64,000 nt of DNA from assembly GCA_035041965.1 (NCBI GenBank), contig JAPYMA010000957.1:1-64000 (forward strand), written 5' to 3'. The translations under genes were made by a program, and so were the position numbers. Shown here piece after piece: positions 51,017-64,000 of this stretch. Under the pieces are notes generated by a model. The model did no database searches and was not told where the DNA came from. It worked only from the letters and a program-made list of their open reading frames with translations. The stretch's first letter is position 1. Each line of letters opens with the position of its first letter. The stretch is from Anisakis pegreffii. Taxonomy: Eukaryota > Nematoda > Chromadorea > Rhabditida > Anisakidae.

Positions 51017-52656
51017 CTACCTATTCAAGATACTAGCTCGTTTAATTTCCTACCAGAAATTCCCCTCAACTCAAATCATGTCCTCGTTGAGTTAGATGTA
51101 ACCTACTAATTAGTCGCTAAAGTACTTGCTTGCTCATGACCAGAATCATTTTGGTTCAAGAAAGTCACAAGAAAAGTAGAAACGAAGACACACTAAAAGT
51201 ATCCGAGAACGTTTCGTTTGATGTATTCACTCCTGCCTAAGATACTCTCCCCAAAGTGTGCGATACCATTCTGCAAGTGCATCGTTACGCTTCTAGAGCT
51301 AACTCCTTCTTTTCAATATTTGCTCAAGTACTTGATAATTAAACAAAGCACAGCATTCGGAATACCTAAAAGTAAATGAATGTATAACTAGGTAGTTAGT
51401 TCAACAACTACCTTCTGCACATTTATATCTCTTTATATTTTCAAATCTTATATCTGTCATACCCGTCTAGTAGATATCCTTTCATATCCTCATATACAAA
51501 CATATATTCCCTCCATCAGATCATGTTTCCATCTTCAACCACAGCATCATCTTCCTATGCATAAAGAATTTGATTTCTGGTAGCTAGATGTGGTACATCA
51601 TACAGCATCGCTTTAAGATGTACTCGTATAATTGGTCATTTTGCTGGCTTTGTTTACATCTTTATCCGTTGTCACATGCTTTGACACAACAATACGGCCG
51701 ATTTGGTTTCATGTTATTTTAACTAACAAGGGGCCGAGATAAAACTCATAACCTCCGATTTGTACTATATCAAATGGCATCTGCAATTCACATTCGGAAT
51801 GAAAGTTCTATATATAATAATGCTTCTATTTGTTCATTCAGTCAACCTCTTCTTCATTGTACGATACGACAGTCTGAGCGATACGAACAAGCGATAGAAT
51901 GGGAATTTGTACTGAATGAAAACCAAATTTACAGTCCATTGGCAATGCCCTCCAAATCTTTAGCTGATATAATGCTCAAAGTTCCGCGGATACCAGAAAT
52001 CCGCTATATACAATCACATCTATCTCTGCATCAACTGTGAGGAAAAATTGATGTGAGAAAATTTTCAAAATTTATGCAAGATTTCCGTCTAGCTCTTCTA
52101 ATGTTTGTGTTTTTCTCTGTATTCCTAAAACTTCATCATACAAATTTCGTCATTCATCTAGTCAATTTCCAGAATTGATGAACAAAAACTCCGATCAATG
52201 ATGTAATGAATCGGGAGAATTTTTTATCATTCAATCGCTAACGCTATGCATCTCTTCCACGCTATTAACTGTTAACGTCAGAACTTCTCATTTCTTCTCG
52301 AATTTCATTGCTATTCTCATTACATATCAATCACAACAACGATGCGTTCAAACGAAACTCTAGACATTTTGGTTTTTTTTCTATTTTTACTGTTTGAACT
52401 TTTCTATTTAAACCTTTGGTTTTTTGTTTGTAAGATTTGAAGAATTTTTTGCGAGTTTTTTCACTATTCTATCGATTTGCGAACAGATAAAAAGAAGAGG
52501 CTAATTGTGGCATGCAGACAGTCTTCAAACTCAAACGTCCTTGAAACAAAACTCAGCAGTGACTGACTGACTGAACTGCTTCGTACGTTTCCCAACTAGC
52601 TGCTGCTACCCTTTCCATACAATACTAAATGATATTATGCACGTCTAGGCCACTAC

Positions 52657-52682
52657 AATAATAATAATAATAATAATAATAA
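52657..52682. repeat. (AAT)n microsatellite
   Basis: An uninterrupted trinucleotide run of about eight AAT units. Confidence 0.95.
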
Positions 52683-52910
52683 CAAGAATCATAAATGCTT
52701 GAAATGAACCTATGTATTTGATGTAATTCCATGAAAACTGCTCACATACAATCATGCAATTAACCAAGTAATACCTCGCACCTCTGATCAACTATAAGCA
52801 ATGATTTTTCAACATTTCCCTCAACTACTGTTTATTTGACCTCGTCGTCGTTTTTCTGCACTGATATTCGTCTCCACTGAATACTCATTTCCAGATGATT
52901 ATCGCGCGCA

Positions 52911-53123
52911 TTGATTGATCACCAAATAGCCAAATCAATCATTCCGTTTCATCAAAAAACGCCAAGAAATAAACGCAAAAACAAATCAACCAGTCATAGT
53001 GACTCTGGGAAAATCAACGAAAATGAACTCAACGGTGGATTGTTTCTGCAGTTAGAGCCTAATCAACTAGAGGCATGTCTGACACGAGGGATTAATGAAT
53101 TAAAAATTTATGGACATATCTAA
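52911..53123 (+). other. Open frame of 70 codons; doubtful
   Basis: The frame starts with TTG just after a good acceptor (CTCATTTCCAG). It contains HSDSGKINENELNGGLFLQL and LEACLTRGINELKIYGHI and ends TAA. A possible donor (AACG|GTGGAT) and acceptor (TTTCTGCAG) lie inside it. Charged, coding-like, but no start codon or family. Confidence 0.2.
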
Positions 53124-54341
53124 AAATATGCTCCAGCAATTCACTTATCAACAAAGTACCGACCCCAGGGAGATGTACAGAAAACCGCAAATGAAACTGT
53201 TGAAAACTTTTGTAAATTTGTCAATGTTTCGATCTATTGAAAATTTATCTTCCTTAAAAATTCAGTCAAAACCTGAGAAATCTCTCTCCACCATCTCTAC
53301 CTAGTATAATATCTATTATCATAAGAAATAAATGAATGGAAAAAACCATAAGACTCAAGGTGAACGTCTACTTACATTGGTGGATATTCTAGAAGGATAA
53401 TCCAAACTGTACAAGGAGTACTATGGATGAATGTATGAGATCTTGTAGGAGCCGTTTGAAGATTGCTTAAATCCATTCCTCAACAACTATCATGTTAAGA
53501 TGGATAAGACTCAAGGAGATGGATAATTGTGATATATAAGGGGATTCGTTGAATTATCAAAAATTTTCATCTTAGAATTAGTAAATTCTAATCCGAATAT
53601 TAAGAAATCCACTGATACGATATCTGCTTTATCGAGAGAATTAATATCTCGATCTGAAGCAATCATGTAAATTGAACCAAACCATCTGATAAGTATAAGT
53701 ATCTTATATTGATTAGAGATATCGAACTGAGACAACTCGTGATAAATACTTGATTTTTTGAGAAATAAAATGAGGCAAGACTGAATGAAGTGAAATATCA
53801 ATCTAACGATAATATTCGCTGATCCTCGAGAAATTAAGTCAACATTCTCAATCAAATAGGATAGTGGGCGATGGGTGATATGAAAGTGAGGGAATAAATT
53901 CTGCAAGCATCATATAAAATCAGCAAAGGTGTTATTCTTTGCTCTCACGTCTCAGATGCATTAGGGTGTTATAAATTGTTGCTTTCATAAAATTCTCCGT
54001 CCCATTAAAATAGCTAATCAAACAACTTTACAATAGTGCAGATGCTATAATTCCTCTCCGAAAATAAACAAATACTGATTTATTTATTGCAGAATTCGCT
54101 TCAGTATTAAGCAAAAAATCTCATTTTATATCATTCACAAAAAATTTCCTCATAAATGTATTCCTTCACTTCATACTGTTTACATTAAACTTCCATTACA
54201 TCACAAATTACTATCATCAACTTGCCACGTGAATCACACAAATCACAATATTACCCTGTATGAGTGTCACGGAATGTAGCATATTTATATCAGTACTATC
54301 AAAATACAAAAATCTCTAGACATATGGAATCCAAATCCAGT

Positions 54342-54409
54342 CAGGTTGATCTAGAAACCATCTGTCTGATCACTTTGTTGAGCGATCAGATGGTTTCTAG
54401 ATCAACCTG
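54342..54409. repeat. Perfect 23-bp inverted repeat with a 22-nt loop
   Basis: The arms 54342-54364 and 54387-54409 are exact reverse complements (CAGGTTGATCTAGAAACCAT... and its mirror). The loop can pair further (CTGATC with GATCAG). The 68-nt unit has the size of a microRNA precursor but pairs perfectly, which is more typical of a recent inverted duplication or a miniature element. Confidence 0.95.
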
Positions 54410-57400
54410 TTGCAAGTCTTTGAAACATTTGAGGTATCGGAAATATTTGAAGATTTCTTCCTATGACTTTGTTTCAAAGTCATTCCTCATGTTCTTCCAA
54501 CTCCGCACACATTTCAAAAAGTAACCACGATAAACCAACCTTGATGCTTGTTCTCGCCTTAGTCGTGAAATAATTCATCAAGCTGGCAACCTTAACAATT
54601 TATGAATCATATCCAGTGAAGCATGAATTCCAGAGCCAACAAAATTTTCTGGCTACCTCATAAACAAATGTCACTGCAACATTCAATAGCCGGAACTAAA
54701 TGGTTTTTTGTACGTGAACAAAGTTTTTCTTCTGGATTAAGATTACTCCAGAGTTGAAGCTGGCTCAACGACTTGGTCAACTTATCTTATATGGCATCAC
54801 TGATCATTCATACTCTTATCACTTCAACATTCGAACTTTTAGAGATTTCACTCTCATTCAAAACCATTACCAAAGCGTTCCTCTTCCCATTCCTCTGGAA
54901 ATTTTCTTCTAATGGAACAACTTTTCACCTACTCAATTTCCTAAACGATATGAGTACGCACCTGAATTAACACTCACGCACACACACACACACATTAAAA
55001 GAGAAAAAGCACTGAACAACAACAATCACAACTAAACGACTATAAATGCTTGGAATATGGAACAAGTTCCAAGATGTTTTCTGCATGAAAACCGGCTTGA
55101 TGATTTCCCCTCAGTTCACAACTCCCTCATCGTAGCGATCCACTCGTTCTGTTTTGATGGCTTCAAATGATTTTCACTCCTTATTCATTCTCATCTATCA
55201 CTTTCAATCCTTTATATTCCTTTATTCTGACACAATTTTTCACCCGATAGTTCCTCAATTTTGAGTTTCAAGTGCACTCCATGCAAGCAATCGTTCAATG
55301 TCAAGTTCCAAATCCAAAGTCCTATTAATCTCTTAACACACTCGACTTTCATCGAATCAATCATTCGGTTAGCAGTTAAAATGAAACTGCAAGAAGCATC
55401 ATAAGTGAATCGAATGGACTTTTCAGTTGTTTTTTTGTTTTTCCTTTAGCTTGCTCACAATCAGCACAACCAAATTTCTCACGATCAGCTTATTTTGTCT
55501 TCACAGACCTCCTCTGAGCCGCTTAAAATTTCGATAAACTGTAAACGCACACATATTATCGTATTACCGCTGGAACGTTTCCGTTCTCAAACGGTAGACA
55601 TTGCGATGCATTTGGGATCAATTTTGAGTTTTCCAGTAAAGGATAACTTCCAGATTGAAACTCTCTTCGTCACAAATCATTCACATAAATACGCTAAAAC
55701 CTTGACGAAATTCTAACAAGAATCATACAACTGAAGTCAATTCTGCAAATATACATCAATATCCAATCCGATGACAGTAACTGATGAATATCACTATTAT
55801 TGGAACACTACTTTATAACTGAATAGAATCTGAGATTGCTCGTATAGGACGTATAAGAGTAGCAGTAGTCACGTAGTAGTAATCTTTTCGAAAAATGATA
55901 TTAATCAACACATCAGAATCGTAGCTAAGCAATCAACGCAACTATATTATTAGCAATCGCCATACTATGATGAATAATCAGATTAATGAGTGTCATAACG
56001 AAGAAAATAATTTTGTAAGTAATCACTCACTAAATTAAAATTCTGTCCATAAATTTTATTGCTAATTTAATCACCTGCTAAAAATTCATTCGTTAACGAC
56101 TCAAAACAAGTTTCAATGAATCTCATCTCAATCGCGATAAATATTCAAATGAAATGACTCAAAAAGAAGGAAGCTTATGAATGCAAACCACTCACGCACC
56201 AGCGTATTCCAATTTATTTCTTCATAAATTGTCGCAATTCGTATTCAATTCACTGTCACTCATAATTTCAATCATTTATGTTCCATTGTATGCGTACGCT
56301 TACAAAAAATAACACACGATTATTAGTTTCTAAACATGAAAAATGACGGAACAAAACTACTGAGAGATGGAAAATTTTCGAAAAAAAAGTGAGAATTGTC
56401 TTATTTCTAGACGAAGTGAATGGAATCAATCGAGTGATCGAACGATGAGAGCAATTACAAGCAAATGATTTCGAGTAGATAAGTGGAGTGCGATAAAAAG
56501 TTACAAGCTGAAAAAAAGCTCTTTCATAAATGATTTACATGAGAGAGAATTGGGTGTATGCGTCCAAAAATGTGTTGCAAGCATGAAATTTCTCACTTGA
56601 AACGATGAATTTTGCTAATTGTAAGGCAAAAACAATTTCTTCAGGAACACAAGCAAAGGCATTCTGTCTTGTAATCGTAATGATGACGAGCTATAGGATG
56701 AGTTCCAATGAAACGAAATAATGATACTGTGTATGATGCGAATCAGTGCTGTGTTATTTCAACACATAAGAATATTATCTATGAGATAAAGTGCGGATGA
56801 TGAAACACATGAATACCACTATCAAACACAATGAAAGTAAATGATGATTATCATTACAACTAGAATCCTATGAATTCGGGCCATATGAAAACCATCAATA
56901 ATTAACGATGTATATAAAACTGTAATCTACTATGATATATAATGGTAACATTACATTTACTTGAAATTCAATACTAATACGATCTAAGTTCCAACAAATC
57001 GCATTCGCAAGTTAATATACGACGTAAACGATGAAAGAAGCGATGTATGAAGAAACGAACACAAAACGAATTCATCATTTCAATAACTCTCCATTGAATG
57101 CCCAAAGGAATCGACTTCTGGGTGAAATTCTTTCTCGATTTGAATCCCATAACCAATTTTCGGATTCACAAGAAGTTCAAAACATATGATACTATCAGTA
57201 ATCGCTCGGCCTTACGCATGAACCAGATTAATGAAATGAATATATCAAGAACAAAATTCTAATTGATGACACTACAAACGCTACCAAAACCACCTCGTAA
57301 ACTCCAATGCAACCAATTCTGCACGAAAATATTCTGTGCATAACAGAAATAACACAAACTTAAAATATTCCTCAGACGCGAACGAACCATCATTCCAAAC

Positions 57401-57876
57401 ATACCACGAGTTATAATGAGCACTCAATCACTGATGAGTTCTTGAAAAATGAGGAACTGATAACAAATTGATCTTTATTGTGTATCATTCACTCAAACAG
57501 TGGAACAAACGCATTCCTTTCCAATGATCTTCATTGATTGAACCATTTTTCGATCAAATTCTCCGCTGAAAGCTTCTCCGTCAGTCAGAGGCTGAGCGAC
57601 TAGCGTATTTGTCTACGTGGTTGATGACTGAACAAGCAACCAGCTGTTTTCTTCCGATCTGGTGAATCCTTCCATCGATAATATAATTGGTTTTCACAAT
57701 TCCGGTCTCTATCAGCGATATTCTCCTTTTAAAGATATTTTGATTCATTTTTGCTTGATGCAATCAGTCCTCTAACAAGATCTGACTGATTTGACACCTG
57801 AAACGTGATCAGCTCTTTTTTGCCTGAAGTTGCCATTACGAGACCATTCAGAGATTATGTTTAGATCACGTTGAAG

Positions 57877-58206
57877 ATGATGATGGGTGCGATGAATGAC
57901 GCATCTTCAGATTATCAACATAATGTTTGCATGTACTGGACTAACATCCTTCGTTATCAGAAATTTCATTTTTGTAGATCACAAAAAGTAATGAACCAAG
58001 TTTACTCCACTAAAGGACCTCTTACCTGTTATTCAATACCTTATCAGTCAGAAAATGATGCACCCACTTTGATAGCGAAATATCTGTTGGCAAGAAAATC
58101 CCTGATCCATTTCAGCAATGAACCTCGAATGTCATATGCATTTAGTCATGCAGTACTTTCGATTAACCGACAGCTTCGACGACTTTGCATAATCCATACA
58201 GACTAA
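57877..58206 (+). CDS. Candidate single-exon small gene, unrecognised
   Basis: Three ATGs open a frame of 109 codons ending TAA at 58204-58206 (MMMGAMNDASSDYQHN, then APTLIAKYLLARKSLIHF and INRQLRRLCIIHTD). ATTATGTTTAG, a possible trans-splice acceptor, lies about 15 bp before the first ATG, and AATAAA occurs at about 58370. The frame is among the longest ATG-started ones in the 37-kb region; about one this long is expected by chance there, so the case is open. Confidence 0.3.
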   Translation: MMMGAMNDASSDYQHNVCMYWTNILRYQKFHFCRSQKVMNQVYSTKGPLTCYSIPYQSENDAPTLIAKYLLARKSLIHFSNEPRMSYAFSHAVLSINRQLRRLCIIHTD

Positions 58207-58299
58207 CTATAAATTTGTTTCCATCATATTCTCCAATGGATTAACACGGAATTGTAATTGTGATGAAGTAAAGAGCCTAACTGAGCGGATCATGGAAGT

Positions 58300-60000
58300 A
58301 CAAATTTATTATCTACCATATTATTAAGATATTGACCACTATAGGTTTACAGAGAGAGCAACTCAACAAAATAAATGAATAATTTTCTCTTGAAACGCTT
58401 TTTTGCTAATGTAAATGTGAGAAATTGAACTGTATCGCACATAAATCTACACATGATAATGGATGTTTATTCGTTGAAAACACTTTCTTCAAAAAATCAC
58501 AATTTCATTCAGTCCGTGGATGGTTTCAATCAGTTAAACTCGGTGTATGCATAGCTTACGAAGTTGCTAGACAGACAGTCCAGAGGTAACACACCACAAT
58601 GAATATGGCATGCATGAAGCCGGATGATATTCCTCAACATGAGGAACAACATCACAATAGCAATCTCCCCTCTCCCTTCTGCTTCCACAAATCCCTATAA
58701 ACAAATCGCACATCTCCCCTTTCCAAGTCCACTCGTTCCAGTGGTATTTTCCCTAAACTTCTAAAATAAAATACTTTCACCCACTTTCGAGAATTTCTTC
58801 CTTCTGAGAAAACCGAACCAATAATAACTCCAAATAGACGACGACGGTCTTAACAAAGGTTTGAGAGCACTCAAACCAACGCCAAATAACAAATCATCCA
58901 AACAAAATCAAAAACACAAAAAATGTAAAACACAATATAAGGCATATATAACATAGGAAATGTGCACTCAAAAATGAGTTATTACAATAACAACGCCAAT
59001 TAATAATGCGAATAAAAACAATCATAACAGCACTCCTAAAAGCAAAAAATGTCTCATAAACACACAAATACACAACGAACGCATCATATTCTATCAGGCA
59101 AAAATTAAATAAAAGCTACGAAATTAATCGAACAGAAAACAAATTTTTAAAGCGTTTTCATCAAATGCTCGTCTCTCTTCTTTCTGAACGCATTCCAGAA
59201 TTAAGCCGATATTCTCAACCCCACCTCAACTCCCAAAAAAAACTGTTATTGAAGTCATTTTCACGATCTAAATTATAAGATCATCCTACGATTGAGCTTT
59301 CAATGCTCATTAAGGATTTCCTTAATCTTTCACTAGATGAAGCTCTCAGAAAATCAATTTCATTAGTCCATGCCCCAACCCATTATTATCAATACACATA
59401 CACATTCCGCATCGCCTTTCTATCATAATTTGAACTAGTCTTCTTCTCAGAATAAAATGTTCTCAAAATTCTTTTCAGTTCAACATCTTTAAATGTAGCA
59501 CATGCATGCTTCAAAAGCAATAGAACAAACCTATCAACACAACTCTTAAATACCAACAAAAAATACTTCGTCTATCATCCAAGAGTCAACACATAAATTC
59601 AGCAAATACAATACAATACAATTCAATCAATTCATAACCACCACAAATATCGCAAAATAATCGTTACAAAAACAACTTTGGCAATGAAATATACATTAAA
59701 AAACAAATCAAACAACAACTGACAAAGCGACCAATTCGAATGACAATTACACATTCGAATAGTACTCCGCATTAGCACAACAAAAACATACTTCCTTCAT
59801 GTGTTTCAACTATGAGGTTATACTGTCATGATATGATGCTTCAATCACTCTACTTTCCAGCCAGCTTATTACACCACATCATACACACTCCAATCATGGC
59901 ATCTGCTCGATAATAGAGTCATCTTCAACGAGAATACATTACCCAATTGCGTGTCATGTCCACAACATGCACGACTGATTTGCACGGTTCCTTTTCGATG
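58300..60000. other. No gene seen; downstream flank of the glucosyltransferase gene
   Basis: AT-rich sequence with long A-rich and CA-rich stretches. The right end must contain the 3' untranslated region of the minus-strand gene at 60001. Two short plus-strand frames near 59950-60170 are shadows of its last exon. Confidence 0.5.
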
Positions 60001-62523
60001 TTACCGAATTGTTTCTACGGCCCTTTTCAGTGGAGCGGTTTCCCAGTGCGATGCAGCTGCCATCAGACGATCATCTATTCGGCCACCCCATCTGAGCCTG
60101 AACTGTTTGGTTCGCCAGGTGATATTCGGATTCAGAAGCGCACTCAACCAGATCGGGAACGCTGATCCTTCACGATAGAGCCATACGAAGAGGAACTGAG
60201 GGAATGAGAACGGGAGTGAGCCATTCTGAAATATATTCCCAGGTCAATCCTCATTTCTTAATTTATCGAAACTGATTCTAAATGATACTCGAAACGAATC
60301 TACTCTTCTTGATTTTGCTGATGAATAAAAATATTTCTCGAAGAGAAATTAACCTCAATCTGGAAAGAAATCAACGAAATTCGATAAGTCACTCACTTGT
60401 ACGAGATGAATAAGAAGGTAATCACATGAGATCCAATACAACAGATGTGCGAATAAGTAGATCAACATATTGAATGGACTTGACGGAAACAGAATCAGCA
60501 CAGAGCAACATCCAATTATTCCCGACACGAAGCAGTCTTGCAGCGGTTCGAGGATGATCGTATGCGGCAACATCGCAAGGCGTAACTTTATCCATCTTAA
60601 ATTCACAACTGCTCACAATGTCACAAACATTTAGTGAAATTGTTTTGCTGAAAAGTGTTTCCGAAAAAAACCAAATGAAAAAAAACTGAAAAAACGGCAA
60701 ATAAAAAACTGCTGAATAAAAACCAACCGGCAAATGCGTTCACGGAATTTTTTCGGGTCAGGTCTCGCACCATTTTGCAGCGCTGGCAAACTTGAAATAA
60801 CACTCCTCCATCCTCTACAATATACTGGTATGAACCATCGAAATCTAATCAATCACCTATTCAACATTCACACATAAGAATATTCATCATGAATTTAATG
60901 ACAATTGAATAGCATCAGCCTATATTTTCATACAGCCTCAAGCTTAAATCCACACATAAAACACTGAGAATCTTTCGAGAAATTGTTTCGTGTTGCAGGA
61001 ATATAAAAATATGTCAAATTTCACAAAATCAAATCGAACCAGTACAAACCTCTTCGCGAAAGCCACTCCAAAGAAGTAATCCTCAGCCAGGAATGCGCCA
61101 AAGCGTTCGAAACCACCCGCCTCCTCCAATGCACTTTTGCGCATCAACGATGACATACCAGTCGAGCAAATGAATCGCAAACAATTTCCAGCCAAGTAAA
61201 TGCGTGCATGACCAGTGCCAAAATATACCTGAATCATTCCCATTTCCAATAAACGAACTACAACAACAAAACAATTGACTAACTGACAAGACTGATCATT
61301 TCAAAATCTCAATTCAAGCCCACAGAACTGATCACTTAGAACGCTTAAGATTTCCGCACACCGACTTCACCGAATTCAGTTTCAGAATGTCAAATTCCCG
61401 ATCATAACATTAAATCTTCGACGGAGGTATTTTCATCTTGAAAATGCGATACAATCATTCAATTTTCAGAACAGTATTTGGCAAAATTCGACTGACCTGT
61501 TCCAAATTTGCTCCAAACCCAGAGCGATTAGCAGTGAACGGCATTTGCGTAACAAGCGCTACGTCGTCGGTCATCGACAGCACCATATCCATTAGAGCAT
61601 CTTCACGCACTAAACACACAAGAATCATTTCAACTCTCAAATCCAAAACACAATATTTCCTTTAAAATCCTATTGTCCGATTAAACATTTGAACAGCGAG
61701 CGAACATCATTCAGTCAGAATGTCAATTTCAAATGCCAATTGCAAATGCCTTACTTACATTCATGAATAACAAAACCTTTAAAAAAAACATTCCCTAAGT
61801 GGATTACAAAAGAAAATCGAATCAAACCGAATGAAAACTCACTGTAGATGGCGCTGTCACTGACCAAAACTATCGGATATTTAGACGCTCGATAAGCTGG
61901 CATCATGTTGTTGATTTTTGGATTCAACCCTACGTGTTCGCCACCTAAAACCAGAAAATAATATAATCAGCTGAATTCCAAAACACAACCACAAAATTTC
62001 AACCTAAATTTCGCTCGGCTCTAAGAAATTCCCACTCAAAATCTATCCTAAAAATAAATTCCTACTGTTTCTGTAAGAAATTCTTTTCATCGAAGTAAAC
62101 TTAACTATTGTTCTAAACGTATCCAGATGAACTTCTCTCTCTCTAAAAAAAACGAAACAAAGCAATCAAAAAACAACTCACCACAAAATATCCGTGCATC
62201 AATCTGCGGGTACTTACTCATGAGCACTTCGACAACTTTTTGCGCTGGATCACTCGAGTCATGAACGCAGAATAACAGCTCATACTGAAATTACTCTCTA
62301 AATATTTCCAGCAAAACAATATTTCCATGATATTAAACATGAAATTCATCACACAAAGCACGTAAGTAATATACCAAAACAATATAATTAAGAATGATCA
62401 GGAACAAAATTTGCTTATTGTTAGCATTTATTAACGTTATATCCTTGAAACTATATGTGATTATTGTTGACGAATATCTTAAGATATCCTTTATTATCGT
62501 TATTCGTACAAAACATTAAAAAA

Positions 62524-62554
<31 letters not shown>

Positions 62555-63082
62555 ATATAAATAAATAAATCCTAAAAACCAAAATCCTACCGTCGGATAT
62601 TTCATTCGGAAGAAACTCTCGAGGTTGAAGAACAAGTTCTCATCAGTCCCTACCAACGGCTTAATGATCGACACACCAGCCACATCACGTCTCGGAACTA
62701 TTGGTCGATAAAGACGATACTTACTGAAAGCAAAAACTCTTCAAAAGTTTCCACTCTACTCTGTGGCCCGAACAAACCTCAAAGGTCCAGCAACATCCAC
62801 TGGATCGCTTCTGAACTCTTGTCTAACAGTCCCTCATCTAATAGCCCAACACACCCCTTACTGCACAATGCCATCAAACAATAACAACATATGAATAAAA
62901 CTGGACCCAAAAAAGCAATAGAACTGATAAAAAAGCGAATGAAATGTCGAGAGCAAAACGAACGCGTAACAAATGGCGATGATATGAAGGAGATAGAGTG
63001 CTGACACAAAAACCATCCCGATGCACGCAAACGGGATGGCACAATTCGTTACAACATCGCTGAAGAGTTGTGCGAATTGCAT
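60001..63082 (-). CDS. cgt: Ceramide glucosyltransferase (UDP-glucose:ceramide, GT21)
   Basis: Nine exons, all in phase: 63082-62964, 62723-62591, 62284-62182, 61944-61843, 61609-61497, 61228-61050, 60814-60728, 60595-60397, 60225-60001; 419 residues (human UGCG has 394). The enzyme moves glucose from UDP-glucose to ceramide, the first step of glucosphingolipid synthesis, on the cytosolic face of the Golgi. Visible: an N-terminal membrane anchor (about 14-40), [15 protein letters not shown], the D1 region CVHDSSDP, D2 [15 protein letters not shown] with the family His, [12 protein letters not shown]3 LAEDYFF, and the (Q/R)xxRW motif as RICRW across exons 7 and 8, then C-terminal membrane segments and [12 protein letters not shown]. 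Nothing essential is missing. Nematodes often have several cgt paralogues; which one this is cannot be told here. Confidence 0.95.
62518..62570. repeat. (AAAT)n microsatellite in intron 2 of the glucosyltransferase
   Basis: About twelve tetranucleotide units with one interruption (AAATAT at about 62554-62559). Confidence 0.95.
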
Positions 63083-63092
63083 CTGCGGCCAT
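62964..63092 (-). promoter_or_regulatory. Start region of the glucosyltransferase: acceptor, out-of-frame ATG and true start
   Basis: GGTTTTCAG|ATGGCCGCAGATG puts a splice or trans-splice acceptor directly before an ATG (63092) that is out of frame with the protein. The in-frame ATG (63082, MQFAQLFSD) is 10 nt further on and leads into the hydrophobic anchor expected of the family. Use of the second AG (GCCGCAG|ATG) would remove the decoy ATG. Confidence 0.55.
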
Positions 63093-64000
63093 CTGAAAAC
63101 CAAAACCTTCAACAGCTAATCCACACATAGTCAATTACTCATCCACACGAAAATCCCACAGATTAAGTGATTTTCCATGCGTTTTTCATCATTCTAAGAA
63201 GACGCATCTAAAAATACATCAAAAACAATCTATTGCATTCGAGGATTCCATAGGGTTTCATTTGCTTCATTTGATATTACAAGTCTATCGCCTGATTACT
63301 TGAACGACCAAAATATACCAAAACAATTACACATTTCGCCCATTTTTAATGGTAACATCATGATTTCTATCAGAATCATGGAAATTACACTTAGAAATTT
63401 ATACATTTGGGAAGAAATGATCACTAGAAAGCTAAGAACCAAAAGAAATCGCTCACCTGAGCGTCAAAGATTCCACTGCAAAGAAACTCTGATGGCCAAA
63501 CAGATGGCAATAGGACAGTTGAGGAATGGCTCACTACAAATACAATTCTTTAGTTAACGTTTCAAATTCTTTCCATTTTCAACACTCGATCGATTACTGC
63601 TCACAATTACAACGATATTAACAATGTCATAAATCGCGAAAGAACATAAATAACTACTTCATACGATTAGATGATAAGATAAGACCGATAATCAGACAAC
63701 ATTCCATCTTGTCATATAATCACCAATAAGACCATCAATTAATCGCTATCAATACCAACAAACCGAACACGTTCCAATTTTAGACTACAATGAGACAAGG
63801 ACCACTGAACTTATAATCACTTGCACTGATAAGGGCTTGTCCTTTTTTGATGGATCGCTACTGATATGAAAAAGGTTTGATCTTGGAAGAAAAAAAAGAC
63901 AAATAGAGGAGAATTTATCGGTAAAAATAGGTAAAACAAATAGGTAAAAACCGCACAGACTTCATAAACTGCATAACACTGCATACAATTACATGAACGA
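63093..64000. other. Upstream flank of the glucosyltransferase, no gene seen
   Basis: AT-rich; should include the promoter. An 85-codon open frame at 63300-63557 on the plus strand has no motif, no ATG start and no splice support. Confidence 0.5.

Noticed and set aside
59947..60178. Two plus-strand frames of 72 and 75 codons
   Set aside because: Shadows of the last glucosyltransferase exon on the minus strand.
1..64000. CRISPR arrays, bacterial operons, prophage or integrated virus
   Set aside because: The sequence is intron-bearing eukaryotic DNA; I saw no spaced repeat array, no bacterial gene and no viral protein motif.

Overview
The window is eukaryotic and looks like an AT-rich nematode genome. 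Almost every intron I could place ends in a TTTCAG- or TTNCAG-type acceptor, and many introns are short. The main gene is a Shank protein without an SH3 domain, the layout I associate with nematode SHN-1. I cannot name the species; a parasitic spirurid or ascaridid is only a guess from base composition and intron length.

Layout: (1) 1-114 may hold the first exon of an unknown minus-strand gene running off the left edge. (2) 2478-3236 holds a small two-exon plus-strand gene for a predicted secreted protein of 103 residues, unrecognised. (3) 5468-23071, minus strand, is an apparently complete Shank gene (shn-1-like). I placed 23 coding exons giving about 1,590 residues: an N-terminal SPN/ubiquitin-like domain, ankyrin repeats, a PDZ domain, a very long Ser/Pro-rich region with a run of 12 prolines, and a C-terminal SAM domain. 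All but two exon junctions are in phase. (4) 23.2-60.0 kb is about 37 kb with no gene I recognise. It has AT-rich low-complexity sequence, dispersed GC-rich repeats, a tRNA-derived element, perfect hairpins, and several weakly supported candidate exons on both strands. (5) 60001-63082, minus strand, is a complete nine-exon ceramide glucosyltransferase gene (GT21, CGT/UGCG-like), 419 residues, with all junctions in phase and the catalytic motifs intact. (6) 63.1-64.0 kb shows nothing.

The two confident genes work in unrelated processes: Shank is a postsynaptic or cortical scaffold, and ceramide glucosyltransferase makes glucosylceramide at the Golgi. Both lie on the minus strand, but 37 kb apart, so an operon joining them is unlikely. 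The items most worth following are the unnamed secreted gene, the two unresolved Shank junctions (possible microexon or non-canonical splicing), the chain of in-phase candidate exons at 26-33 kb, the tRNA-derived repeat with an internal duplication, and the perfect 23-bp inverted repeat at 54.3 kb.
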